Positions 17,537 through 26,226 of a DNA stretch of 39,819 bases are shown here, piece by piece (position 1 is the first letter of the stretch; each line of letters begins with the position of its first letter). A program made the position numbers and the translations under genes. The notes beneath the pieces are model-generated. The model saw nothing but the letters and a program-made list of their open reading frames with translations. It did not search any database and was not told where the DNA came from. Source of the DNA: an uncultured Candidatus Actinomarina sp. (lineage in GTDB: Bacteria; Actinomycetota; Acidimicrobiia; Actinomarinales; Actinomarinaceae); contig CACDQN010000001.1 in NCBI GenBank assembly GCA_902555055.1, forward strand, positions 1 through 39,819, written 5' to 3'.

Positions 17537-18288
17537 AAACCCACCCTTTCTATAAATTCATTTGAAAATTCTAAAAATTCTAATCTTGCTCTGCTCTGTT
17601 CTTTGAAATCTAATACTGTTTTAGAATAGAACGGACTATCGGCAATTTCAGTTAATTGAGATATTTTTGAATTGAACATTTTGTCCGAAAGTAAAAATTT
17701 TAACTCAGTTTCAAAATCTTTAAAGCTAGCACGCCTAGTGTCTACCTGGTTTAAAACAACCCCCAGAAAAATTGGATCTGCTTTCTTAATTGAGGAAATT
17801 GTTATTTTTGCAAAACTCATGGCTTGAGAAACTCCTTCTACTGCTAAAAACTCAGGTTTTGCAGGTATGAGGTAGTAGTCGGATACTGCAAGCGCTTCTT
17901 GTGTTAATGAACTAATCGTTGGGGGTGTGTCGATAATTACTATATCAAAATGATATGAAGCAAGAAAATCTTTAGCTCTATTTAGCTTAGGCCCTCCAAT
18001 AATTTTTTCATCATTATGCTTTAATATCGATTTATTTGACGGAATTATGTATAAATTTTCTGATAAAGAGCCTATTTTTTTATCATAATTTTTTTCTAGC
18101 AAATCAGTTGAATTAATTATGTTTTCTTCGTCCTTATTGAGGTTTAAGTATGTAGAAACGTTTCCCTGGGGGTCTGTGTCTATTATGAGGGTTTTAAAAC
18201 CCCTATTTGATAGTATTTTTCCCAAGTTTACAGTAAATGTTGTTTTTCCAACTCCACCTTTTTGGCATAAAATTGTTACTATCTTCAC
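17533..18288 (-). CDS. parA: Chromosome-partitioning ATPase ParA/Soj
   Basis: CQKGGVGKTTFTVNLG deviant Walker A, DTDPQGN, VIIDTPPT. Confidence 0.96.
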   Translation of the reverse strand: MKIVTILCQKGGVGKTTFTVNLGKILSNRGFKTLIIDTDPQGNVSTYLNLNKDEENIINSTDLLEKNYDKKIGSLSENLYIIPSNKSILKHNDEKIIGGPKLNRAKDFLASYHFDIVIIDTPPTISSLTQEALAVSDYYLIPAKPEFLAVEGVSQAMSFAKITISSIKKADPIFLGVVLNQVDTRRASFKDFETELKFLLSDKMFNSKISQLTEIADSPFYSKTVLDFKEQSRARLEFLEFSNEFIERVGL

Positions 18289-18881
18289 CTAACAGTTATA
18301 ACATCTATGTGTCTTATATCTGTTGAATTAATCGTAAAATTTTCTTGTTTCACGTGAAACATATTTTTATTATGTTCTATTTTTTCTCCACTTGAGGAAA
18401 CAATATATACAGTGTTCTTGTTTTTTTTAATGGATTCAAGTGCATCTTTTGATGAAATGTAACATCTTGAAATGTACAGGTTATTATTGGAAATTACACT
18501 TCTTGCATCTTTTTGCATAATTTCGACATTGTTCAAATTTAAAATATTTTTTAGTCTTTGAAGTTCGAAAACCCTGCTTTCGCTTATATCAACTAATATA
18601 AATTGATTTTTTGGATTTGTTATTGCTACAGGTATTCCCGGAATTCCACCGCCTGTACCTAGGTCATAAACCGAATCAAATGTTTGATCTAGTTCATTTA
18701 TTATTTTTCCAAAATATAGTGAGTGGATAATGAATTCATCCCAAACAAATTGAGAGTCTTTATTGCTAATAAGTCCGTTTTTTATTCCTGTTTCTAATAG
18801 CCAACTATGATATTTATAAAGTTTTTCGGAAAATTTATTATTTGCATCACCCCAATGTGGTATTTGAGGTGAGAAAGTCAT
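18285..18881 (-). CDS. rsmG: 16S rRNA (guanine527-N7)-methyltransferase
   Basis: DLGTGGGIPGIPVAI, FILVDISESRVFEL; position between parA and jag. Confidence 0.93.
   Translation of the reverse strand: MTFSPQIPHWGDANNKFSEKLYKYHSWLLETGIKNGLISNKDSQFVWDEFIIHSLYFGKIINELDQTFDSVYDLGTGGGIPGIPVAITNPKNQFILVDISESRVFELQRLKNILNLNNVEIMQKDARSVISNNNLYISRCYISSKDALESIKKNKNTVYIVSSSGEKIEHNKNMFHVKQENFTINSTDIRHIDVITVR
18346..18361. promoter_or_regulatory. parS site
   Basis: Exact 16-bp palindrome TGTTTCACGTGAAACA embedded in rsmG (encodes MFHVKQ on the - strand). Confidence 0.97.
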
Positions 18882-19636
18882 TCTTCTTCTTCAGGAGCAA
18901 AAACTACAGATCTGTATGGCTCTCGACCTTCTGAGTATGAGCGAATACCGTTTAATGTAGAAGCGGCATCATGTAATGTTTTCCTATCAACTGAATTCAT
19001 AGGCTCTAACATAACTTCTTGTTTGTCATCAAGAATTTGTTTGCTTAGTCTTTCTGCATAAATTGTAAGGGCTTCTTTTCTCTTTTTTGCATATTCTGCA
19101 ACATCAAGTCTCAGCCTTGTTCCAGCACCTGTTTTTCGCTGTACAACTGTTCTAGTTAATTCATGTAAAGACCTAATTATAAAACCTTTATCTCCAACGA
19201 GTGCCTCTGTCTGTTCACCAGTTACTTTAACAACCAAGTTTTCATCTTCTAATGTGCCCTCGACGTCGCCTTTTAATCCAAATGATTTTACTAGACCCTT
19301 CAAAAAGTCAATTGAAACCTTTAGTTGTTCATCTTTATCTGCTTCTACCCTTGGTTTTCTAGGTGTATATTGCTTTTTTTGAACATTTTTGTTGCCATTA
19401 CCATTATTATGTCTTTTATTTTGGCTTCTTTTGTTATAGTTTCTGGAACCACTGTCTCTAACCGAGATTCTAACTAATGCTTTTGTTCCCCCCACACCAA
19501 AAACTCCGCCTTCTGGTTCTCTTAAAATATTAATATTTGCTTGAGTGGCATCGTCTAAATTTAGTTCGCTTAATCCAGCTTTTATAGCATCATCAATGGA
19601 CTTTGCTTCAACTTCTACCCATTTATTGTTGGCCAT
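18878..19636 (-). CDS. jag: Jag/KhpB RNA-binding protein (Jag-N, KH, R3H)
   Basis: Jag_N WVEVEAKSIDDAIKAGLSEL, KH and C-terminal R3H VDRKTLHDAASTLNGIRSYSEGREPYRSVVF. Confidence 0.94.
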   Translation of the reverse strand: MANNKWVEVEAKSIDDAIKAGLSELNLDDATQANINILREPEGGVFGVGGTKALVRISVRDSGSRNYNKRSQNKRHNNGNGNKNVQKKQYTPRKPRVEADKDEQLKVSIDFLKGLVKSFGLKGDVEGTLEDENLVVKVTGEQTEALVGDKGFIIRSLHELTRTVVQRKTGAGTRLRLDVAEYAKKRKEALTIYAERLSKQILDDKQEVMLEPMNSVDRKTLHDAASTLNGIRSYSEGREPYRSVVFAPEEEE

Positions 19637-20451
19637 TATTTTCTCCTTCTTTTTTTGCGGTTTTTTCGAGAATTTTCTTGAACAGGGCTATCATTTTGTT
19701 GTTCATTTTCCTCGTTTTTAGTATTTTCTTTTTTTGTTTCTTCTCTGTCGTCAAGCTTTACTATTAAGGCTTGTTGACCTATTCGAAATATGTTTCCTGT
19801 TAAAAAATAAACAACCAAGCCGGTTGGAAGGGTCCATGAAATAAATCCAAAGAATATTGGCATAACCTTTCCAATCATTTGCATTTGTTGAGCTTGTGGG
19901 TTGTTTGAATTATTTGATTTTTTTGTTATTTGTTGTTGTTGATAAAGTGCTGTCAGAATAACAAAAAGAATTAGTACTAGGTATGGAACCCTGTCTATCC
20001 AGTCAGATACTTCCGACGGTGGAATTTGAAGATCCATATTAAAAAACGTTAGGCTTGAGCTGTTTTCAAGTTCTTTAAATAGTGAAGATGTATTTGGAAT
20101 AAAGCTTAGTGGTTCTCTTAACACCCTAAAAAGCGCAAACCATATTGGCATCTGCACTATTAAAGGAAGTATGCAACCAAGTGGGTTTATTCCTTTTTCT
20201 TTATACATTGCTGCCATTGCTTTATTAAGTTCTTCTTTATTGTCTTTGTGTTTTTTCTGAAGAGCTTTTATGTCGGACTGTGCGTCTTGCATTCTTTTAG
20301 TAGATCTTGTTTGTCTCAAAGTAAGGGGAAAAATAATTACATTAATTACAACAGTTAGTAGCGCTATGGAGAAACCATAGGAGGCCACAAAGTCATAAAT
20401 GTAAGATAATAAAAAGGCTATAGCGAGAGCAAAGGGTTCTAATATTGCCAA
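19636..20451 (-). CDS. yidC: Membrane protein insertase YidC/Oxa1
   Basis: YGFSIALLTVVINVIIFPLTLRQTRSTKRMQ..., NPLGCILPLIVQMPIWFALFRVL, basic C-tail. Confidence 0.95.
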   Translation of the reverse strand: MAILEPFALAIAFLLSYIYDFVASYGFSIALLTVVINVIIFPLTLRQTRSTKRMQDAQSDIKALQKKHKDNKEELNKAMAAMYKEKGINPLGCILPLIVQMPIWFALFRVLREPLSFIPNTSSLFKELENSSSLTFFNMDLQIPPSEVSDWIDRVPYLVLILFVILTALYQQQQITKKSNNSNNPQAQQMQMIGKVMPIFFGFISWTLPTGLVVYFLTGNIFRIGQQALIVKLDDREETKKENTKNEENEQQNDSPVQENSRKNRKKRRRK

Positions 20452-20654
20452 TTTTTACCAATTTTTCTATATACTGGGTTACAAGTTATTAATCTATGAA
20501 GAATTAATGGGATTGTTTTTAAAATTCCATCACTTTCGAGCTTTTCAGCAATAGCTGTAGTGCATGACGGGTAATAAATACAGTTTCCACCACCTAGGCC
20601 AAAAAACGTCAACAACGATCTAGTTATTTGTAGAAATAAACTAATTACTTTCAT
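20439..20654 (-). CDS. yidD: Membrane protein insertion efficiency factor YidD
   Basis: YYPSCTTAIAEKLESDG...HRLITCNP; between rnpA and yidC. Confidence 0.85.
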   Translation of the reverse strand: MKVISLFLQITRSLLTFFGLGGGNCIYYPSCTTAIAEKLESDGILKTIPLILHRLITCNPVYRKIGKNWQY

Positions 20655-20970
20655 TTTCTAACAGTAAGGGGTGTTTTTTAAAAATATTTAATAGTTCTCT
20701 TGAAGAAAGATTTGATGATTCTTTGTTTCCAAGTACTAATATGTCTAAATTTTTATTTTCTTTCAAGCCCCTTACGGCTTCCCTTGTCCTTCTCTTAAAC
20801 TTATTTCTGCCAACCGCATTACTCTGTTTGCTTGAAATGCTTATTCCAAGCCTAGAAGTTTTTATATCATTCTCTTTAACAAAGATTCTTAAATCTTTAG
20901 CGGCAAAACAAAATTCTTCTTTTTTTAGGTTTTCAAAATGAATTTTTTTATTAAGTGCTCTAAACTTCAT
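20641..20970 (-). CDS. rnpA: Ribonuclease P protein component
   Basis: SRLGISISSKQSNAVGRNKFKRRTREAVR core motif; synteny. Confidence 0.92.
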   Translation of the reverse strand: MKFRALNKKIHFENLKKEEFCFAAKDLRIFVKENDIKTSRLGISISSKQSNAVGRNKFKRRTREAVRGLKENKNLDILVLGNKESSNLSSRELLNIFKKHPLLLENESN

Positions 20971-20978
20971 GAGCTAAC

Positions 20979-21113
20979 CTAGGCAGATAAAATTTTACGA
21001 CCTTTTTTTCTTCTTCTTTTAAGAATTTCGCGACCAGCTCTGGTTCGCATTCTTGATCTAAAACCGTGTTTTCTGCTTCTTTTTCTATTACTAGGTTGAT
21101 ATGTTCTTTTCAT
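20979..21113 (-). CDS. rpmH: 50S ribosomal protein L34
   Basis: 44 aa on - strand: [44 protein letters not shown]; missing from ORF track due to size. Confidence 0.97.
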   Translation of the reverse strand: MKRTYQPSNRKRSRKHGFRSRMRTRAGREILKRRRKKGRKILSA

Positions 21114-21349
21114 TTTTTACCTGATTAAGAGAATAAATGATTGAAGTAATTAAACAAAGCAAAAAATAATTTATTTTATTAAGTTCGCGAAAAGTAAGTT
21201 ATGTTCGCGATAAACAAACTAACTAGTAATAAATAACACTTCTTAAACAAAGGGTTTCTGATTTCTAACTACTGTTTAAAACCACTGTTTACTGGGTTTT
21301 TTACTAGTTTTCAACAATTCTGTCATTTTTAATTTGTTTTTAACACTCT
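21114..21349. other. oriC: Candidate origin region, rpmH-dnaA gap
   Basis: AT-rich gap with TTTTNAACA motifs at 21273-21281 (-), 21308-21316 (+), 21337-21345 (+), and two GTTCGCGA repeats. Confidence 0.6.
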
Positions 21350-22723
21350 ATGTTTTTTTTTAAGGGTGGAGTAAATTTAAATCTGATTATGGAGAATGAT
21401 AAAAACCTGAGTGGGCTTTTAATAGAATTTAATTCTGAATTAAATAAAAGTATTGCCAATAAAACGGATAAATACTGGTTAGATCAACTTAGGTTCGAGC
21501 TTTTAAATAAAAAAGAGTTAAATATTGTTGTTGGTTCGGAATTTGTAAAATCTTCTATAGAAAAAAAGCTTTTAAAAAATATTGCTTCTGTTTTCAAAAG
21601 AGTTGTAGGTGGGTCTGATTGTGTTTTTGTTATTGATAACTCCTTTTCTTCTTATGTTGATAAAACATCATATATCGAAGTGAAAGAAGAGCCTGTTAAA
21701 CAAAAAGAGTCTCCCAGACCTTCATATGATTTAAGTTTTTTTGATGAGCTTTTTGTTGGAAACTGTAACAACCTAGCTGTGACCGCTGCTAAAAATGTTG
21801 TTACAGCTCCTGGTGAAAGGTTTAACCCCCTTTTTGTTTATGGAAAGCCGGGTGTTGGTAAAACACAGCTTCTAAAAACAATATCTAAGTCCTGTTTTTC
21901 TTCTTTTTATATTGATTCTGAGTCGTTTCTAGAATCATATATCTCTGGAATTAAAAACAACGACATTGATATCTTTAAAAATAAAATTAGGTCTGTTGAT
22001 GTTCTATTAATTGATGATATTCAATTTTTTATTGGCAAAAAGGGGGTTTCGGAGGAGCTTTTTCATACTATTAACTACTTTCTTAACAACTCCAAAGCTG
22101 TGGTTCTTGCTTCTGATCAAAAACCACAAGCGCTAAAAGGTTTTCCGGAAAGGTTAATTTCAAGGGTTTTAAACGGCTTGGTAACAGACATTGAAAAGCC
22201 GGATAAAAAAATATTTTTAGAGGTTCTTAAGAACAACAATAAAGACTTTGATAATAATTTAATTTCTAAAAAAGACTTTGACCTACTCCTCTCCCTTGAT
22301 TTCCAAAGTTTTAGAGAGATAAATGGTGTTGTTAATAATTTAATAATAAACAAACAAACCGGTGTAGGTAATTCAAAATATGTGGCAGAACTTGTTTCAA
22401 TGTATTCTGAAAACAAAATAATGGAACTGACTCCAGAGTTTATTTTAGGCTATTGTTCCAGCGTCTATCAGGTTGATGAAAGGTTGGTTTTGTCTAAAAA
22501 CAGAAGTGAGCAAGTCAGCAACGCTCGTCATCTTTTTATATACCTAATGAGAAAACATACGGAATACTCTCTTAATCAAATAGGTCTTTATGTTGGAAAC
22601 AGATCTCATTCAACTGTTTTGTCTTCTATTAAAAAAGTTGAGGCCTCGCACTCTTTTAAGAGAGAAATAAACATTTTCAACAATAAAATAGAAAACAGCT
22701 CGTTAAGTTTTTCTGGTGTGTGA
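21350..22723 (+). CDS. dnaA: Chromosomal replication initiator DnaA (start may be Met at 21389)
   Basis: Walker A GKPGVGKTQLL, VLLIDDIQFF, HTH plus signature YVGNRSHSTVLSSIKKVE. Confidence 0.96.
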   Translation: MFFFKGGVNLNLIMENDKNLSGLLIEFNSELNKSIANKTDKYWLDQLRFELLNKKELNIVVGSEFVKSSIEKKLLKNIASVFKRVVGGSDCVFVIDNSFSSYVDKTSYIEVKEEPVKQKESPRPSYDLSFFDELFVGNCNNLAVTAAKNVVTAPGERFNPLFVYGKPGVGKTQLLKTISKSCFSSFYIDSESFLESYISGIKNNDIDIFKNKIRSVDVLLIDDIQFFIGKKGVSEELFHTINYFLNNSKAVVLASDQKPQALKGFPERLISRVLNGLVTDIEKPDKKIFLEVLKNNNKDFDNNLISKKDFDLLLSLDFQSFREINGVVNNLIINKQTGVGNSKYVAELVSMYSENKIMELTPEFILGYCSSVYQVDERLVLSKNRSEQVSNARHLFIYLMRKHTEYSLNQIGLYVGNRSHSTVLSSIKKVEASHSFKREINIFNNKIENSSLSFSGV

Positions 22724-22827
22724 AATGTTTATAACTTTAAACAGCACTAATCTTAGTTTCTCAATGGAAAAGTTTTTTTTAAACATTTTTAACAGCTTTA
22801 TTATTGTTATATCTATAAAGGAATATA
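22724..22827. other. Second candidate origin element, dnaA-dnaN gap
   Basis: Two contiguous 9-mers TTTTAAACA-TTTTTAACA (22777-22794) followed by AT-rich sequence. Confidence 0.5.
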
Positions 22828-23943
22828 TTGAAATTTAAAACAACAAGTAAAGAAATAAAAGAGTTTGTACTTTCTGTTTCTAGAGCTGTAGACATTAAAC
22901 CTTCCAACCCCTCTCTGCAGGGTATCTATCTTCGAGCTAATAATAACTATTGTGAATTAATAGGAACCGACCTGGATTTAGTTATCAAGGCAAGGTTTCC
23001 TGTTGAAGTTGAGGTTGAGGGTGAGAGCCTTATAAACTCTAGAGTTTTTTCAGAGGTGGTTAGAAAACTCCCTGTCGGAGACGTTGTTTTTTCTGATTTA
23101 GGTAACGAAGTAAAAATAGAAACAAAGAAAACAGAATACAAACTAAGAAAACTAGATCACCTAACCTACCCAAAAAGCCTCTTAGAAGAACCATATGACA
23201 CAGAAACAAGTCAAAAACTAAAAACTCTCCAACTGTTTAACGCACTTAAAAAGGTTGGAATAGCAGCATCCCCAGAAGGCGGAAAACCCGTACTTACAGG
23301 TGTTTATTTCGACAATGAAGAAAGTGAGACAAACCTGGTTTCCACAGACAGTTACAGACTGGCAACAACAACAGTATCAGACCTACCCATAAACGACGCA
23401 GGAATAGTTTCATTTAGATCATTAAACGAAACCATCAAGCTGTTTGAAGAAGAAGAGGAAATAAACATAAACTCAACAGAAAGGGAGTTGCACTTTTACA
23501 ATGAAAGGTACTACACGTCTGTTAGAAAACTAGAGGGGAAGTTTCCCGAGTACAAAGCACTCTTTCCAAAAGAAAACCTTTTTTCCCTAGAGGTAGATAA
23601 AAAAACAATACTAGATTCGCTTGATCGTTCAACGGTTGTAGCGGAAGGTTTTATACCCGTAACTTTAAAAGTAATAGATGAAAAAACCCTACACATTTAC
23701 TCAATAAACAAAGACATTGGGGGCGGTGTTGAAAAAGTTGACATTAGTATTCTTGGACTTGATGTTGGAGACGTTTCTGGTTTTGAAATATCCTTTAATC
23801 CAAACTACCTCATACAAGGAGTCGAGGTTTTAGAGGGCAGTAAAGTTTATTTAAGATTTTCCGGTAATGACAAACCAGCCGTGATACAGGGGGAAGAAGA
23901 GAAATATAAATATCTCTTAATGCCAGTAAGAACCAACCAGTAA
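22828..23943 (+). CDS. dnaN: DNA polymerase III beta subunit (sliding clamp)
   Basis: KPVLTGVYFDNEESETNLVSTDSYRLATTTV, C-terminal YKYLLMPVRTNQ; position after dnaA. Confidence 0.96.
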   Translation: MKFKTTSKEIKEFVLSVSRAVDIKPSNPSLQGIYLRANNNYCELIGTDLDLVIKARFPVEVEVEGESLINSRVFSEVVRKLPVGDVVFSDLGNEVKIETKKTEYKLRKLDHLTYPKSLLEEPYDTETSQKLKTLQLFNALKKVGIAASPEGGKPVLTGVYFDNEESETNLVSTDSYRLATTTVSDLPINDAGIVSFRSLNETIKLFEEEEEININSTERELHFYNERYYTSVRKLEGKFPEYKALFPKENLFSLEVDKKTILDSLDRSTVVAEGFIPVTLKVIDEKTLHIYSINKDIGGGVEKVDISILGLDVGDVSGFEISFNPNYLIQGVEVLEGSKVYLRFSGNDKPAVIQGEEEKYKYLLMPVRTNQ

Positions 23944-23945
23944 AA

Positions 23946-24227
23946 GTGGTTATTAAAGAACCCACAAGAATTAACCCAAATGATTCAGGTATAGATTTTT
24001 CCAAATCCAAAAAAATAGAAAGCTATATAAAGAAAAGCAACTTTTCCTGGTCACAAGACATTACCCCAGGACCCGTGTTGGGAGATGTTTTTATTGTATA
24101 TGTTCAAAACAACAGGTTAAAAAATTTATTAGAACTAGAAGAGCAGAAAATAATATTAAACATTGAAAAACACACCAAAATAAAGCTTAAAGCACTAAAA
24201 ATTCAAATGTTTAATGACAAGCAATAG
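23946..24227 (+). CDS. DciA/DUF721-like protein, short version
   Basis: 93 aa, GTG start; core GDVFIVYVQNNRLKNLLELEEQKIILNIEKHTKIKLKALKIQMF resembles the DUF721 KH-like core; position before gyrB. Confidence 0.55.
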   Translation: MVIKEPTRINPNDSGIDFSKSKKIESYIKKSNFSWSQDITPGPVLGDVFIVYVQNNRLKNLLELEEQKIILNIEKHTKIKLKALKIQMFNDKQ

Positions 24228-24303
24228 TTGGTAAATCTACTAAAATAGGAGTTCAGCAGGGGCTGTAAAGTAAACAAAAAGAAGCGTATCTTGGAGATAG
24301 TTC

Positions 24304-26226
24304 GTGTCTAAAAAAGATTCAAATAGTTATGATTCAAAAGATATAAAAATTCTTGAGGGTCTTGAGGCGGTTAGAAAAAGACCAGCCATGTATATAGGAT
24401 CAACAGGTCCAAACGGCTTACATCATTTAGTCTGGGAGGTAGTCGACAACTCCGTAGACGAAGCAATGGCCGGCAGGTGTTCAAAAATAACAGTGTCTTT
24501 AGAAAAGAACGGATCTGTTACTGTAGAAGACGACGGTAGCGGTATTCCGGTTAAACCACATCCAAAAACAAAAATTTCTGCTTTAACCACAGTGCTTACA
24601 ACCCTTCATGCTGGAGGTAAGTTTGAATCTGGCGCCTACACAGTAAGTGGAGGTTTACACGGTGTTGGAATATCTGTTGTTAATGCACTTTCAACCTTTG
24701 TAAAAGTCCAGGTTCAGAGAGACGGCCACTTTTGGAACCAAGAGTTTGATCTTGGTAAACCAAAATCAAAAATTAAAAGAGGGAAAGTTTCAAAAAAAAC
24801 AGGAACTAAAGTCAATTTTCTTGCTGATCCGGAAATATTTGACGAGACCCAGACATATGATTACGAAATTGTTGCTGAAAGACTCCGTCAAACCGCATTT
24901 TTAAATAAAGGATTAAAAATAATTCTAACTGACAATAGAGTAAAACCACCTACAAAAGAGGAGTACCACTACAAAGGAGGTCTTGTAGATTTTGTTGAAT
25001 ATTTAAATGAAGGTTTTGAAACCCTACACAGCAAAATCATTTCTTTTTCAGACCAGACAAAAGATTCAGAAATAGAAGTCGCCCTTCAGTGGAAAAATGA
25101 AGACGATGTAACTGTTAAAAGCTTCGCAAACAATATACACACACTCGAAGGCGGAACCCACGAAGAGGGACTTAGAACAGCAGTAACAAAAGCAATAAAT
25201 GATTTTGCAAAAAAAAGAAATTTACACTCAGACATATCTTTGACTGGAGATGATATCAGAGAGGGAATGACAGGTGTTGTTTCAGTACGAGTTAAGGAGC
25301 CACAGTTTGAAGGCCAAACAAAAACAAAACTTGGAAATACAGAAATGAAATCACGTGTCCAGGTTCTTATTAATGAAGAATTTCCAAAGTGGCTTTCTAA
25401 AAACACAAAAGATGGGAGAGCAATCGTAGAAAGGTGTGCTCTTGCCGCAAAAGCAAGGATGAGTGCAAAAAAAGCTAGAGAACTAACCAAAAGAAAAAGC
25501 ATTTTAGAAACATCAGGCCTTCCTGGAAAACTTGCTGATTGCTCATCAACAGACCCAACTGAAAGCGAGTTGTTTATTGTTGAGGGAGACTCTGCCGCGG
25601 GTCCGGCAAAACAAGCTAGAGATTCTAGGGTGCAAGCGATTCTTCCTATTAGGGGAAAAATTATAAACGTTCAAAAAGTTACAGAAAACAGAGCTCTTCA
25701 AAATGAAGAAATAAGTGCTTTAATAAAGGCCATTGGTACAGGCATTAAAACCCAATTTAATGGAGACGAATCAAGGTACGATAAAATTATTTTTCTTACT
25801 GATGCAGATGTTGACGGAGCACATATACGAACACTTTTATTAACCTTCTTTTTTAAATTTATGCCCGGCTTGATCACAGGAGGAAAGGTTTGGATATCAG
25901 AACCACCCCTTTATAGATTAAAAGCTTCTTCTGGAATAACATACTTAAAAGACGACGAGGCTTTAACAAAGTTTAAAAAAGAAAACAAGAATAAAAAATT
26001 CGACACAAGCAGATTTAAAGGCCTAGGAGAAATGAATGCTGGAGAACTTTGGGAAACTGCAATGAATCCAGAAACAAGGACACTAATAAAAGTAACACTT
26101 GCAGACGCAAAGGGCGCTATGGCCAAGGCATCAGATATGTTCGAAATACTTATGGGAAATGATGTTTCGAAAAGAAAACAATTTATAGAAAAGAACGCAA
26201 AAGACGTAAGGTTTTTGGACGTATAA
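24304..26226 (+). CDS. gyrB: DNA gyrase subunit B
   Basis: GLEAVRKRPAMYIGSTGPNGLHHLVWEVVDNSVDEA, EGDSAAGPAKQARD, GTG start with upstream GGAG. Confidence 0.97.
   Translation: MSKKDSNSYDSKDIKILEGLEAVRKRPAMYIGSTGPNGLHHLVWEVVDNSVDEAMAGRCSKITVSLEKNGSVTVEDDGSGIPVKPHPKTKISALTTVLTTLHAGGKFESGAYTVSGGLHGVGISVVNALSTFVKVQVQRDGHFWNQEFDLGKPKSKIKRGKVSKKTGTKVNFLADPEIFDETQTYDYEIVAERLRQTAFLNKGLKIILTDNRVKPPTKEEYHYKGGLVDFVEYLNEGFETLHSKIISFSDQTKDSEIEVALQWKNEDDVTVKSFANNIHTLEGGTHEEGLRTAVTKAINDFAKKRNLHSDISLTGDDIREGMTGVVSVRVKEPQFEGQTKTKLGNTEMKSRVQVLINEEFPKWLSKNTKDGRAIVERCALAAKARMSAKKARELTKRKSILETSGLPGKLADCSSTDPTESELFIVEGDSAAGPAKQARDSRVQAILPIRGKIINVQKVTENRALQNEEISALIKAIGTGIKTQFNGDESRYDKIIFLTDADVDGAHIRTLLLTFFFKFMPGLITGGKVWISEPPLYRLKASSGITYLKDDEALTKFKKENKNKKFDTSRFKGLGEMNAGELWETAMNPETRTLIKVTLADAKGAMAKASDMFEILMGNDVSKRKQFIEKNAKDVRFLDV

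Noticed and set aside
25351-25365. Second parS-like site (tcacgtgtcc) in gyrB
   Set aside because: Shares only the CACGTG core; flanks do not match the palindrome.
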